Below, in pieces: positions 9,085 through 19,152 of a stretch of 64,000 nucleotides of DNA. Origin of the DNA: Bacteroidota bacterium. GTDB taxonomy: Bacteria > Bacteroidota > Ignavibacteria > Ignavibacteriales > Melioribacteraceae. Position numbers and translations under genes: made by a program. The DNA lies in assembly GCA_023447335.1 (NCBI GenBank), contig JAEXOD010000201.1:21103-85102 (forward strand), given 5' to 3'. Below the pieces are notes generated by a model. That model did no database searches, had not been told where the DNA came from, and saw only the letters and a program-made list of their open reading frames with translations. Each line of letters begins with the position of its first letter. The first letter of the stretch is position 1.

Positions 9085-9981
9085 ATGATGAATTTATTTA
9101 AAAAAATATTCTTCTTTGCCCTTTTAGTTTCTACTACTTCTTTTCCTCAAACTTTGGAAACATTAAAAGAAAACATAAATTGCCTCTTAAATAAACAACA
9201 CGGAACATTTGCCGTTGTTTTTCAAGAATTAAAAAATCCGGAAAATCAAATTTTAATAAATGAAAACGAAATTTTTAATCCGGGGAGTACGATAAAAACT
9301 TGCGTAATGTTACAAATATATAAGGATGTCTTTAATAATAAATTAAACTTGAATCAACCGATTAAAATAATAAATGCTTTTAGGAGTGTTGTAGACAGCT
9401 CCGAGTATCAAATGGATTTAAGTAGATTAACTTGGGACCCGGTTTCAAAGTTAGTTGATTCATCAATAAGTCTTTATCAACTTAATAAATATATGATAAT
9501 CAATAGCAGTAACATAGGGATGAACAATACTTTAGTTGTAGCCAACAGAGATTCAATTAATATATTAATGCAATATTTAGGGCTCAAGAATACAAAAATT
9601 AATCGCTTTAATGATGATACTAAGGCTGAAGAAAAAGGGATAAACAATACATCGACTGCATTTGATATGATGAATTTGTATAAAAAACTTTACAATAAAG
9701 AGTTGTTTAGTCCTGAAATTTCCGAACAAATGGTAAGTGTTCTAAAAGAACAAAAAATCAATCATCTACTTCCCGTACATTTACCTAAAGAAGTAATAAT
9801 TGCACATAAAACCGGAACAATTATAAAAGGTGTTCACGATTGTGGAATTGTTTATCCGGAAAACGGCAGAGATTATTTAATTATGTTTTTCTCAAAAAAT
9901 CTTGATAAAAATGAAGAAGGAATTAGATTAGGATCTGAAATTTCAAAAATGATATATAATTTTGTATCAGGCACAAATTAG
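9085..9981 (+). CDS. Secreted serine hydrolase, class A beta-lactamase fold
   Basis: 298 residues, signal peptide to about residue 22 (ends FPQ). It has the penicillin-binding fold motifs: S68-T-I-K71 (SxxK), S141-S-N143 where SDN is usual, and K242-T-G-T (KTG). Length and layout match class A beta-lactamases and related DD-peptidase-like hydrolases. The region where Glu166 of the omega loop would fall reads DTKAEEKGINNTST, so the deacylating glutamate is uncertain. Periplasmic hydrolysis of beta-lactams or muropeptides is possible; resistance should not be assumed. A single gene between the tRNA and a shared terminator. Confidence 0.8.
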   Translation: MMNLFKKIFFFALLVSTTSFPQTLETLKENINCLLNKQHGTFAVVFQELKNPENQILINENEIFNPGSTIKTCVMLQIYKDVFNNKLNLNQPIKIINAFRSVVDSSEYQMDLSRLTWDPVSKLVDSSISLYQLNKYMIINSSNIGMNNTLVVANRDSINILMQYLGLKNTKINRFNDDTKAEEKGINNTSTAFDMMNLYKKLYNKELFSPEISEQMVSVLKEQKINHLLPVHLPKEVIIAHKTGTIIKGVHDCGIVYPENGRDYLIMFFSKNLDKNEEGIRLGSEISKMIYNFVSGTN

Positions 9982-10019
9982 TTTAAGCAGGAAAGTAGTA
10001 AAATACTTCCCCGCTTAAA
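9982..10019. terminator. Bidirectional terminator between convergent genes
   Basis: TTTAAGCAGGAAAGTA and TACTTCCCCGCTTAAA form a roughly 16-bp stem with two mismatches. It lies between the ends of the serine hydrolase gene and the chemoreceptor gene, so it can serve both strands. Confidence 0.65.
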
Positions 10020-10039
10020 ATCATAATTTCTTAAATTTA

Positions 10040-11956
10040 TTATCCGCTATAAACTGTACTTAATCTTTTTTCATTTCTTTCTAAAATAAAAGAAGAAACA
10101 AGTTTCTGTAAATCGTTAGTTAATCTATTTAAATCTTCTGCAGATCCGGCAATTTGTTGGATTCCGTTGGCAGATTCATTTGTAACATTGTTTATAGCTT
10201 CAATGTTCTTACCGATTTCTTCTGCGGTAGCAGCTTGCTCTTCCCCTGAAGCAGCAACCTGAGTAATCAAATCTGAAACTTTCATAGAACCGTCTGCAAT
10301 TCTCTTTAAAACTTCACCGGCTCTAACTGCTTTCAGCTTGCCTATTTCAACCTCCTTAGTTCCAACTTTTATCGATTCAACCGCAAGCCCTGTATCTTTC
10401 TGAATTTGTTTTATCATTGAGGCTATTTCTTTAGTAGCTTTTGTTGTTCTTTCAGCAAGCTTTCTAACTTCATCGGCAACAACGGCAAAACCACGCCCTT
10501 GTTCCCCTGCCCTAGCGGCTTCTATTGCAGCATTTAAGGCTAACAAGTTTGTTTGATCTGCAATATCATTAATAACTTGAACAATCTCACCAATTTTATC
10601 ACTGTTTTCGCCAAGCGTGATAATTGTAGTTGCCGATCTAGAAACAACTTCTTCAATTCTATTCATCCCCTCAATAGTTTCGTTTACAACTTTTACTCCT
10701 TCATTTGCATTATTTCCTGATTCTCTTGCAGTTTGGGCAGCAAAAGTCGTATTTTTGGCATTTTCAAAAATTGTTCTTGTCATCTCTTCAATAGCACCGG
10801 CAACTTCTGTTGTTTGCGAACTTTGTTCTTGTGCCCCTGCAGCCATTTCTTCAGTTGACGAAGATATCTCAGCAGCTGCACTTGCCGTAGCACTAACGGC
10901 ATCTTCAACCCTTAATAGCATATTATTTATATTATGAACGACATTATTAAACCCGGCAAATAACTTACCAATTTCGTCATCTTTATCAACTTTAATTCTT
11001 ACTGTTAAATCTCCGTTAGCAAACTTTTGCATATTAATTAATAATTTTTCAACACTTTCTGCAAGATACTTTTGTTGTTTTTCCGCTTCTAATTTTGCCT
11101 GCTCTGCCTTGCTTGCAGATTCGTCAGCTAAATTAGTTTTTACTTCTGCAATGTATATAGCATTTTTAATATCATTTACCATCTTCATAAATGATTTAGA
11201 AAGCTGACCTATCTCATCTGAAGTCTTTGTATCAGTATTTACATCATAATTCCCTTTTGATACTTTATCTGCTGCATTATTTAAGGATAAGACAGGTTTT
11301 GTGATAGTTTTAGAAAATATAACACCAATAATTAGAGCAATAATAATTGCAACTAGCACCGCTTTCCATATATCACTTTTTAGTGTCGCAACTTCTTCTT
11401 CAAGGTCATCAATATATAAACCGCTGCCAATTAAACAATTCCAATCCGAAAATCCTTTTACATAGCTTTGCTTAGGTAAAGGAACATCTGAACCAATTTT
11501 GGTATAGTAGTATTGAACAAAACCTTCTCCTTTATTCTTAACGCTATCAATCATTTCGATAAAAAACTTTTTGCCTTTTGTATCTTCAAGATTAAGCCAA
11601 TCTTGCCCCCTGGCTTCAGGTTTATTACCGCTTGCCATATTGATGCCATTCAAATCTATCATAAAGTAGTATTCATTGTTACCATATCTAAGAATATTAA
11701 TATCTTTTATAGCGGCATCAATCGCCTGCTCCCTACTCATTTCGCCACTATTAATTTTAAGATTATATGCCTTCAAAACCCCGTGTGCAGTTTCCACGCT
11801 ACTTCGTAATTCACTCTTACGGCTACTATAATAGTTTTCAACAATTTTAGGAAGAATAAAAATATTTAGTATTAATATTAAAGGAAGTATTGTTACAACC
11901 AATAATAATATTAGTTTAGCCGTTAATGAGGATTTAAATTTTGCAAGGATTGACAT
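10040..11956 (-). CDS. Methyl-accepting chemotaxis protein with single Cache sensor
   Basis: 638 residues. Membrane helix at about 13-36; a periplasmic single Cache (sCache_2-like) domain at about 40-190 with [12 protein letters not shown] and [14 protein letters not shown]; second membrane helix at about 193-215; HAMP directly after (ITKPVLSL); a second HAMP-like segment at about 300-350; then the coiled-coil signalling domain with the conserved hairpin tip ([38 protein letters not shown]). No CheR-binding pentapeptide ends the chain. It would sense a small ligand, often an organic acid in this class, and control CheA. No other che gene is in the window. Confidence 0.92.
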   Translation of the reverse strand: MSILAKFKSSLTAKLILLLVVTILPLILILNIFILPKIVENYYSSRKSELRSSVETAHGVLKAYNLKINSGEMSREQAIDAAIKDINILRYGNNEYYFMIDLNGINMASGNKPEARGQDWLNLEDTKGKKFFIEMIDSVKNKGEGFVQYYYTKIGSDVPLPKQSYVKGFSDWNCLIGSGLYIDDLEEEVATLKSDIWKAVLVAIIIALIIGVIFSKTITKPVLSLNNAADKVSKGNYDVNTDTKTSDEIGQLSKSFMKMVNDIKNAIYIAEVKTNLADESASKAEQAKLEAEKQQKYLAESVEKLLINMQKFANGDLTVRIKVDKDDEIGKLFAGFNNVVHNINNMLLRVEDAVSATASAAAEISSSTEEMAAGAQEQSSQTTEVAGAIEEMTRTIFENAKNTTFAAQTARESGNNANEGVKVVNETIEGMNRIEEVVSRSATTIITLGENSDKIGEIVQVINDIADQTNLLALNAAIEAARAGEQGRGFAVVADEVRKLAERTTKATKEIASMIKQIQKDTGLAVESIKVGTKEVEIGKLKAVRAGEVLKRIADGSMKVSDLITQVAASGEEQAATAEEIGKNIEAINNVTNESANGIQQIAGSAEDLNRLTNDLQKLVSSFILERNEKRLSTVYSG

Positions 11957-12078
11957 AGTAACCTCATTTTGATTATTATAAAAAATATTTTAATTATTGA
12001 TAAAGAATTCTATATTGAATTATCGGATAATTTTTTCATTTATTTAGAGGTCTTATTCAATATAATTAATTTTTTATA

Positions 12079-13167
12079 TTAATGCAAAATTATAGTCTTA
12101 TTTTTGTCGAATATAAATATTTTTGATAGTTTTAGACATTGAGCAAAATTCAGTGTTTTAAAATCTGCTTTTTGACTAATAAAAATTTGATTTTGGTTAT
12201 AAGAAAGTTTACTTATTTTACATAAGTCATTAGTAAATGTTATTAAATAATATTCGTTATTTTTAACAAAATAATCAACTTTTGTATACATATCATCTAA
12301 TGTTTTTAACCTAATTTGGTTGAATGAATAATCGTATTCAATCAATTGTTTATTTGTAATTCCGATGAAGTTTGATGTATTAAATTTAAACATTAAATTA
12401 AATCTTTTTGATATTTCAGATTTTTTATTAAAATTGGAATCATACAAAATAGTTTTTTCATTTAGACCATCACTTCCGGAAAAGATATAAGAATCATTGG
12501 ATATTAAATAAGCAGTAAGCACATTAATAGGAATCTTTATATCATATATTTCAGAAGTCTTTAAATTTATTTTATAAAGTATTGTAAAACCGGGTAATAC
12601 TTCATCTTCAATTGGATTAGTAATATTTTTAATAACATAGATATAAGATTCATCAGTAAATAAATAATGTTGAGATTCTGTTTTTACGTTATAATCATAA
12701 GGTAAACTTACAATTTTTACATCTTCTTTATTAGCTATCCTTATAATATTATTGTTTATATCGTAAGTAATAAACTGACCTCTATTATTTATAGAATATA
12801 AGTTAGCAGAATAATCACTATAGACTGTGTCTATCGTTTCTAAAACAATATCGTAATTTTTACTGAACACAAAAATCCTATTTAAGCTAATATTTTTGTT
12901 CTGAGAATTATCAAAACATTCGATTACAGTAAAATTTAAATCAGATGATGTTTTAATAGATTTAATACCCGGAACAGATTTAGATAAAACAACATCTCTT
13001 CCATTTAATATATCAAAACCATTTTGATCAAATTCAACTTTATAACCGTTATTCTCAAAGAAATTATAATTTGAAGTTACCTCCCTTAAGTTAATATTTT
13101 CTTGCGAATAAATAATACTACTATAATATGTAAAAACTATAAACAAATATATACTAAAAATTTTCAT
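12079..13167 (-). CDS. Secreted protein of unknown function
   Basis: 362 residues beginning with a signal peptide (ends IIYSQ). The rest is rich in short beta-type stretches, Asn and Tyr (KNYDIVLETIDTVYSDYS, EYDYSFNQIRLKTLDDMY) in a roughly repeating rhythm that would suit a beta-propeller. I recognise no motif. It starts 17 bases after the stop of the M23/T9SS gene, so it is likely co-expressed with it and co-exported. Confidence 0.55.
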   Translation of the reverse strand: MKIFSIYLFIVFTYYSSIIYSQENINLREVTSNYNFFENNGYKVEFDQNGFDILNGRDVVLSKSVPGIKSIKTSSDLNFTVIECFDNSQNKNISLNRIFVFSKNYDIVLETIDTVYSDYSANLYSINNRGQFITYDINNNIIRIANKEDVKIVSLPYDYNVKTESQHYLFTDESYIYVIKNITNPIEDEVLPGFTILYKINLKTSEIYDIKIPINVLTAYLISNDSYIFSGSDGLNEKTILYDSNFNKKSEISKRFNLMFKFNTSNFIGITNKQLIEYDYSFNQIRLKTLDDMYTKVDYFVKNNEYYLITFTNDLCKISKLSYNQNQIFISQKADFKTLNFAQCLKLSKIFIFDKNKTIILH

Positions 13168-13184
13168 ATAAATTACACCGTTAA

Positions 13185-15455
13185 TTACTTAATTAATACC
13201 ATCTTTTTAGAAGTAACAATATCATTGGACTTTAACATATAAAAATAAATACCACTTGAAAGATTTGAAGCATCATAATTTATTGTGTGTTTTCCCATTG
13301 ATAAATTATCATCAACTAATGTAGCAACTTCTTTTCCTAATACATCAAATATTTTAATTGATACATGAGTATTATAAGGAATACTAAATGAAATTGTAGT
13401 AGTTGGATTAAATGGATTTGGATAATTTTGTTCTAGTTCATAATTTCTAATTACTACATCTGATTCTTCAACATCTGTTAAAAAACCGAAATAGGTAAAA
13501 ATTGAATTCATCAGATTTTTTCTAATTTCTAAGTTACCAATTGTTTCAAACGGAAAGGATAAATAAATTAGTTGCCCGTTCACCTGAGAATTACCAAAAA
13601 AACCTGAATATGCAACACCGGCTGTTAAACCGTTCCCATAATTTAATATCGCGCTACTACCGTTTAACGTGTCAATAGCATCGGGGCTATCTTCATTATA
13701 AGGTGAACCTGCAGATGTATTTCCGAACGGAATGCTTAATCCTGCAAAATGAGTCCCCTCAATTCCGCTTGTAATTTTATAATTAGAAGTATTTGCTACA
13801 AATTTTGCCTTTAAATAATTATGGATAAAATCTTTATCATCGGAAGTAGAATTTACATCTCCTTCTAAATCATATGCTATTTCTGAACCGGATACAAACA
13901 GCTTCCCACCCTTTTCTAGATAATCTTTAATAGCATTTTTTTCTATTTCTGAAAAGGTTTCATAATCTTGTGCCTCATCCCCCAACATCCAAAAAACAAC
14001 ATCATATTCGTTTAGAATTATGGAACCGTTTTCAACTTGACTATTATGAGCTGATTCATAACTATATGTAAATGCTTCACTATACTTTACAATAAAATCA
14101 TGATAAGCTTTTGACCAACTGCCGCTCCCACCAAATCTGTTAAATCCGTCTACAATTAAAATCTTTTTGCCGTCATTTTTCATTCTAACACCATATGAAT
14201 CAGATTCGATACTCAAGTTTGTCATGTTAGAATTATCAACAGCATTTAATTTTAAAAATAACGGATTTTGTTGAGAATACTGATATTCCATTTCAGTTAT
14301 ACCATAGGTCAACACACTCTCGTTATCTCTTAAATTATAAGAATTTCCAGTTTGTGAATAATACAATCTGTATCCTTTTAAATCAACATCAGTTGGTTTA
14401 TTCCATGCAATAATAAATTTACCTTCGGAAGCTTTTTTAACGTATTTAAGATTTGGTTGTCCCGGAGGAGTTAAGTCTAATTCGGTAGTAGTAATATTAA
14501 CATAAGCTGTATCAGAATTTCCTCTGGAATCAATTGTATAGACCATTAAAGTATAATCACCATACGGATGTTGTGTAACATCCCAAAAATTATTTGTGAC
14601 CATTTGTGTACTTTCAACCGCATTGGCACCGTTTCCGTTAGTTAATATATAAACATGTTGACTAGTATTAGATTCAGGTTTATAATAATTAACATTTACA
14701 TAAGAATCATCCGGTTTTTTTATGTATCTATAACGAAGACCATTATCAGGCGGATTAAAAACAATAGTTGTTCTATCGGCACTTAATATTTTATAACCAA
14801 GTGAATAAGCTCCGTTATTTGAAGCAGAACTCGATACACCATTTGCTTCCTCAATATGAACTATCACATCTATTTTATTACCCAATGCACTAGAATTAAG
14901 AACTACATTACTATTATCTAATAAAAACTTGATATATTTTATTTTTGGTTTCCAGGTGTCAACATAAGGCGTCAATCCCCCGTTTGAACGAAGTGCGTTT
15001 AATTGCCTATTTGTTAAAGAACTACCCAAATTATAATCAATTAAATGAACATGATCTATTGCTATTTTTGCTATTTGCTGTCCCAAACTGACAGTTTGAC
15101 CTACGGTAACAGTCGGAATACAATGATAATAAGTCATATTCTTTGTTTGTCCGTTTATTGTAGAAGTTACTCTTACATAAGAATCATAACCTGTGCTTCC
15201 GTCATGGTATGCAACTGCGATAGTACCCGTAAAAACACTAAATACAGGAGTACCTGCCGAACCGGGTATATCGGTTCCGTTATGATAATGTCCCTCTACG
15301 CTAGTACTTCTGTATTCTCCGAAAGTACCTGTAATCTCTCTTTGAAAATTCATCGGGTTAAGTGGCCAAGGATATTTTGTTGTATCTATTTGTGCAAACA
15401 GATACGTAGAAAAACAAAGCAAAACAAATAATAATTTCTTCATATAAAAAACCAT
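13185..15455 (-). CDS. Secreted M23-like peptidase with C-terminal T9SS sorting domain
   Basis: 756 residues. Signal peptide best starts at Met5 (MKKLLFVLLCFSTYLFAQ). LytM/M23 domain at about 35-140 with H58-x3-D62 and H135-V-H137, so the zinc ligands look intact. A fibronectin III-like module at about 330-415 (IAWNKPTDVDLKGYRLYY). Then a ThuA/GATase-like alpha/beta region (ILIVDGFNRFG ... VVFWMLGDEAQDY ... GGKLFVSGSEIAYDLEG) to about 640. It ends in a type A sorting domain (NYPNPFNPTTTISFSIP ... GIYFYMLKSND). Expected to cross the outer membrane by T9SS and act on peptidoglycan or surface peptide. Combining a peptidase with a GATase-like module is unusual. Confidence 0.82.
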   Translation of the reverse strand: MVFYMKKLLFVLLCFSTYLFAQIDTTKYPWPLNPMNFQREITGTFGEYRSTSVEGHYHNGTDIPGSAGTPVFSVFTGTIAVAYHDGSTGYDSYVRVTSTINGQTKNMTYYHCIPTVTVGQTVSLGQQIAKIAIDHVHLIDYNLGSSLTNRQLNALRSNGGLTPYVDTWKPKIKYIKFLLDNSNVVLNSSALGNKIDVIVHIEEANGVSSSASNNGAYSLGYKILSADRTTIVFNPPDNGLRYRYIKKPDDSYVNVNYYKPESNTSQHVYILTNGNGANAVESTQMVTNNFWDVTQHPYGDYTLMVYTIDSRGNSDTAYVNITTTELDLTPPGQPNLKYVKKASEGKFIIAWNKPTDVDLKGYRLYYSQTGNSYNLRDNESVLTYGITEMEYQYSQQNPLFLKLNAVDNSNMTNLSIESDSYGVRMKNDGKKILIVDGFNRFGGSGSWSKAYHDFIVKYSEAFTYSYESAHNSQVENGSIILNEYDVVFWMLGDEAQDYETFSEIEKNAIKDYLEKGGKLFVSGSEIAYDLEGDVNSTSDDKDFIHNYLKAKFVANTSNYKITSGIEGTHFAGLSIPFGNTSAGSPYNEDSPDAIDTLNGSSAILNYGNGLTAGVAYSGFFGNSQVNGQLIYLSFPFETIGNLEIRKNLMNSIFTYFGFLTDVEESDVVIRNYELEQNYPNPFNPTTTISFSIPYNTHVSIKIFDVLGKEVATLVDDNLSMGKHTINYDASNLSSGIYFYMLKSNDIVTSKKMVLIK

Positions 15456-15480
15456 TCATTTATATACATAAACACTCACG

Positions 15481-15527
15481 CAAAAATAAAAAAGCACTAT
15501 TTAAATTTAATATAAAAATAGTGCTTT
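15481..15527 (-). terminator. Rho-independent terminator of the 15565-24014 operon
   Basis: A perfect 12-bp stem (15491-15502 with 15516-15527, AAAGCACTATTT / AAATAGTGCTTT). On the minus strand it runs into TTTTATTTTTG. It lies just after the last gene of the long operon. Confidence 0.85.
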
Positions 15528-15564
15528 ACAAATGAAATTCACCAAATAAGACAATTAAGCTTAT

Positions 15565-16908
15565 TTATATTTCTATAATTCGTTCTGTAAAATCAATGCC
15601 GTCTTGTTTTAATTCTGCAATAACTTTTGAGTATATCACCGGATGGATTGGGATATAACACCCTTTTAGCGGAATTTGATTATTCAATATTAGCTTTGCA
15701 CCAATTGCAGCCGGCAAACCTACAGTCTTTGCAATTGCAGTAAATCCTGAAGGATTTCCATATTCAACAAGTGTGGAAACTCTTCTTTCTTTTTTACCTG
15801 TTTCAGGATATTGAACTTCAAAATCATGAACTAAAATTACCATATCTTTACCGTTTTCAGGTAAAATTAATTTTTCTTTTAAGATATCAGTTAATACTTC
15901 GGCAGCTGTTTTTGGCGAATTTTTAATTTTTTCAGAAGAAAACAACCCTAACCATCTTAAGTTTTCCATAATTTTTCCGGTCGGATTAACTCCCAAATAA
16001 TTTGCCACTCTAGTATCAAGCTTTGTGCCATTAGAGTTAATAGGAAGAAACATTTCTATAAACTCTGCATAAGTTCTTTCGTTAAGATTTGGGATACGCA
16101 TAATTTCATTCGGAATACCCAATTTAACTAATTGAGACCAAGTTTCACACCAACCCGGAAATCTTAAAGTTCCTCTAATCATAGTATGCAGATATTTTAA
16201 ATTAAATACATCAATATAAGTTAAAGAATCACGATTTGGATAAGCTTCTAGAGTACCTACTCCGTCAACTTCAACCTGCCACGTTCTGTTAAACACTTGT
16301 GCTTGAGTTAATACCTTTATTTTTCCCTCTTCTAGATATTGAGCACCGCTTTCACCCGCCATGGCAACATTTCTGGCATTCCAAGTAATAGCATATTTTA
16401 GCGGATTATTTATTGAATCCGGAGCAGGTAATCCACTCCCGTATGAAAGAAAAGATGTGATTATTCCTTGTTCATCATGTATTTTATCAATTATTGACAT
16501 CGCCCACATATGATCAATACCCGGGTCCAAACCCATCTCATTAAGAATAATAATTCCTTTTCTCAAAGCATCTTTGTGCAATGCCTGAACTCTCGAATTT
16601 TCATAAGAAGCCGTAATACAATCTTTCCCTAAATCCAAACAATCTAACGCAATTTGATATTGAAATACCGGCGCTAAAAAATTAATCACAATATCGCAAT
16701 TTGTTATTAGTGACTTTCTTAATAATTCATCGTTCACGTCAAATTCAACCGCATTCCCCCTAGGATGTCTTTTTACTCTTTCTAATGCTAAATTATAATC
16801 TTTATCCCCAACAGTGATAAACCAATCATAAGTTTCTGCATTATTTAACATATAATCAATTAAATAAGGTGAACTTTGACCGGCACCTAAAATAAGAACG
16901 TTTTTCAT
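15565..16908 (-). CDS. Saccharopine dehydrogenase-like oxidoreductase
   Basis: 447 residues. N-terminal Rossmann fold (VLILGAGQSSPYLIDYML) for NAD(P), then the saccharopine dehydrogenase C-terminal domain (ILNEMGLDPGIDHMWAM, SYGSGLPAPDS, LRFPGWCETW). Closest in style to the glutamate-forming saccharopine dehydrogenase (LYS9-type) annotated in many Bacteroidota and Ignavibacteria. In known members it interconverts saccharopine and aminoadipate semialdehyde plus glutamate. No other lysine or aminoadipate gene is near, so the substrate is open. Last gene of the operon, 9 bases after ppx, with a strong terminator behind it. Confidence 0.85.
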   Translation of the reverse strand: MKNVLILGAGQSSPYLIDYMLNNAETYDWFITVGDKDYNLALERVKRHPRGNAVEFDVNDELLRKSLITNCDIVINFLAPVFQYQIALDCLDLGKDCITASYENSRVQALHKDALRKGIIILNEMGLDPGIDHMWAMSIIDKIHDEQGIITSFLSYGSGLPAPDSINNPLKYAITWNARNVAMAGESGAQYLEEGKIKVLTQAQVFNRTWQVEVDGVGTLEAYPNRDSLTYIDVFNLKYLHTMIRGTLRFPGWCETWSQLVKLGIPNEIMRIPNLNERTYAEFIEMFLPINSNGTKLDTRVANYLGVNPTGKIMENLRWLGLFSSEKIKNSPKTAAEVLTDILKEKLILPENGKDMVILVHDFEVQYPETGKKERRVSTLVEYGNPSGFTAIAKTVGLPAAIGAKLILNNQIPLKGCYIPIHPVIYSKVIAELKQDGIDFTERIIEI

Positions 16909-16917
16909 ATGATCCTC

Positions 16918-17865
16918 TTAAAACTGTATATTTTGTTGATATCGTAAGACCATTCCTTCTCGCATTGCATAAGTAGAAACATACAATTGCTTTATATTAA
17001 AAGACTTGAATATCTCTGTTAAAATAAGCAAACCAGCCGGAAAAATATCTGCACGTTTTTGCTCTAATCCTTTAATATTTAATCTATCATCAATAGTTTT
17101 TTTACTCAAGATTAATTCTTCAAGTCTAAACAATTTATCACGCTTAATTATTCCTCCGTTTAAGCTTTGCAAATACGTACCCGCCTCCTTACGTTCCAAA
17201 ATCTGTAAAGTGCTAAAAACTGTACCGCTTGTACCCGCAAATTTATCAATTAAATACTTATTTACTACCGGAAAGACTTGGTTTTTAAGAAAAGACGAGA
17301 TATATTCTCTACATTTATTAATTCCGTCATCTGTAATTAAGCCACCTTCAAAAAACATATTCGTTAACCTTACTGCACCTATTGGCGTACTTAAATCTTC
17401 AATTAATTCATTATGGTTACCTAATATAAATTCAGTACTTCCACCCCCTATATCAAAAGCTAAGGTTAAATGATCCTGAAAGTTTAAGGCTCTTGTAACT
17501 CCTGTATAAATTAATTTTGCTTCTTCTTTTCCGTCTATAATTTGAATATCAAGATCTAATTCATTTTTTATCTTTTCTACAATTTCAGAACTGTTTTTTG
17601 CTTCCCTAACTGCACTGGTTGCACTTGTAATAATTTCTGCATTAAAAATTTTTGCAATAGAAATAAAAGTTTGTAATGTTTTGATAGCACGGTCAATTGT
17701 CTCAGATTTCAAATATCCTTCACCGTTAAACGTATCATTTCCTAAACGAACTACTTCCTTTTTTCTATGGATAATATCAATTTTGCCGGATTCAAATAAA
17801 TCAACAACAATCATATGAATTGAATTTGTACCAATGTCAATTGCCGCAACAGTTTTTTTATTCAT
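16918..17865 (-). CDS. Ppx/GppA family phosphatase
   Basis: 315 residues, the short two-domain form. Actin-like ATPase-fold motifs are all visible: AAIDIGTNSIHMIVV (phosphate 1), TSATSAVREA, EEAKLIYTGV and LAFDIGGGSTEFILG (phosphate 2). The family splits inorganic polyphosphate or removes the gamma phosphate of pppGpp. Without the C-terminal HD domain of long GppA/Ppx, polyphosphate is the more common substrate for short forms, but this is inference. The start overlaps the GT9 gene by 8 bases. Confidence 0.9.
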   Translation of the reverse strand: MNKKTVAAIDIGTNSIHMIVVDLFESGKIDIIHRKKEVVRLGNDTFNGEGYLKSETIDRAIKTLQTFISIAKIFNAEIITSATSAVREAKNSSEIVEKIKNELDLDIQIIDGKEEAKLIYTGVTRALNFQDHLTLAFDIGGGSTEFILGNHNELIEDLSTPIGAVRLTNMFFEGGLITDDGINKCREYISSFLKNQVFPVVNKYLIDKFAGTSGTVFSTLQILERKEAGTYLQSLNGGIIKRDKLFRLEELILSKKTIDDRLNIKGLEQKRADIFPAGLLILTEIFKSFNIKQLYVSTYAMREGMVLRYQQNIQF

Positions 17866-18937
17866 GTTTTTCTTCTATTATTTTTTTGCACAAAATTAGT
17901 ACTTGTTCAACACTAATATCATCAATCAATTCGGATTTATCTCGTAAGAAATATTTGTGTTTACCAATTGGAGCCCAATTAAATGGATTTGTAGCTCCAA
18001 AAATAGATATCTGAGGAGTATTTGTACTTCCTGCAACATGCATTACACCGGTATCATTAGTTATAAATAAATTACTCTTCGAAATCAAGGCAGCTAACTG
18101 GGGAATAGATCTATCAATAAAAAAACCGGCATCGATTTTCATGTTTTGTCTGATAAAATCTAACTCTTCATTATCCGCTTTACTTCCTGTAAAATAAAAT
18201 TTAACATTATAGTCTTTGTTTATTATAAGTATTAAATCAATAAATTTATTTAATGACCATCTATTTTTAGGCTTTCCGGCTCCGACATGAACCCCAACTA
18301 AGAGCATTTCTTTCGTCATATTAAGTGAAGATATAAATCCGTTAGCAATTATTTCATCATCAGCATCAAAAGAAATTATTGGATTATATTTTTCCGTTTT
18401 TATCCCAAACCGCCTTACTATATCTAAACCAAAATCAGCAACATGTCTATCAGGATTAAGCCGCCAATCAAGTTTAACGGTATAATTAAATAAAAACGCA
18501 TATTTATTAATTTCACCACTCAATTCCGAAACACCAAGTATAATTTTCGCATCAGAAAATCGTGCTATTAATGAACTTGTTAATGATAATGAAACAGTAG
18601 AGGGAACAATACATAAATCGTATCTGTTTGTTATGAATTTTCGAAACTTAGAAAAGTATTTAATATTTAAGATTTGTTTTTTATCAAATACAAAATAACT
18701 ATCGATATATGAATTTTTAGTAATGGCATAATAATTTTGCGGAGCAACCAACACTGAAACTTTACAATTTGGTAAGCTCTCTTTTAATGCAACAAATAAA
18801 GAAGAAGAAGCTAAAAGATCACCAAATTGATTATGCTGCCTAATAATTAGAATATTTTTAATATTTTTAGTATTAATTTCATCTATTCTTTTAGCCTTAA
18901 ACAATAGTTTTAGAACCTCAACAACAATTTCTTTCAT
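17858..18937 (-). CDS. Glycosyltransferase family 9 (heptosyltransferase-like)
   Basis: 359 residues. GT-B fold of the ADP-heptose transferase family: the N-terminal ILIIRQHNQFGDLL, central GVHVGAGKPKNRW and C-terminal ITNDTGVMHVAGS with FGATNPFNWAP. These enzymes add heptose or related sugars to the lipopolysaccharide inner core on the cytoplasmic face. No lipid A or core gene is adjacent; it sits in a mixed folate/nucleotide operon, overlapping its neighbours by 4 and 8 bases. Confidence 0.88.
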   Translation of the reverse strand: MKEIVVEVLKLLFKAKRIDEINTKNIKNILIIRQHNQFGDLLASSSLFVALKESLPNCKVSVLVAPQNYYAITKNSYIDSYFVFDKKQILNIKYFSKFRKFITNRYDLCIVPSTVSLSLTSSLIARFSDAKIILGVSELSGEINKYAFLFNYTVKLDWRLNPDRHVADFGLDIVRRFGIKTEKYNPIISFDADDEIIANGFISSLNMTKEMLLVGVHVGAGKPKNRWSLNKFIDLILIINKDYNVKFYFTGSKADNEELDFIRQNMKIDAGFFIDRSIPQLAALISKSNLFITNDTGVMHVAGSTNTPQISIFGATNPFNWAPIGKHKYFLRDKSELIDDISVEQVLILCKKIIEEKHE

Positions 18938-19152
18938 TCTTTATTAGTATCCGAATGTCCTTTTTTTACCTCAATTTCCTCAAATTCTGCTTCAATAATA
19001 TCTTTCTCATCAATTTTGGTATTTGAAGGTTTTGAATATCTTTGAAAATTACTATTTCTATTATTAGTACGGAAATATTTTTTAATAAAATAATATTTTG
19101 TAATTCTATAAATTAAATACAATACAAGAATAATAATAAATGTCTTCATCAA
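18934..19152 (-). CDS. Small single-pass membrane protein
   Basis: 72 residues: one N-terminal membrane helix (TFIIILVLYLIYRI), a basic patch (KKYFRTNNR), then an acidic tail with IIEAEFEEIEVKKG. The layout recalls the DUF4834-type small proteins found next to folate or nucleotide genes in Bacteroidota, but that is resemblance only. It overlaps both neighbours by 4 bases, which supports it as a real gene. Confidence 0.65.
   Translation of the reverse strand: MMKTFIIILVLYLIYRITKYYFIKKYFRTNNRNSNFQRYSKPSNTKIDEKDIIEAEFEEIEVKKGHSDTNKE

Noticed and set aside
10617..10937. Plus-strand open frame rich in Ala, Ser and Val inside the chemoreceptor gene
   Set aside because: It is the mirror of the Ala/Ser-rich signalling helices on the minus strand.
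12018..12032. Perfect palindrome AATTATCGGATAATT followed by T residues
   Set aside because: The T-run is on the plus strand where no gene runs into it, and the loop is too small for a normal terminator. It lies upstream of the chemoreceptor and could at most be a binding site.
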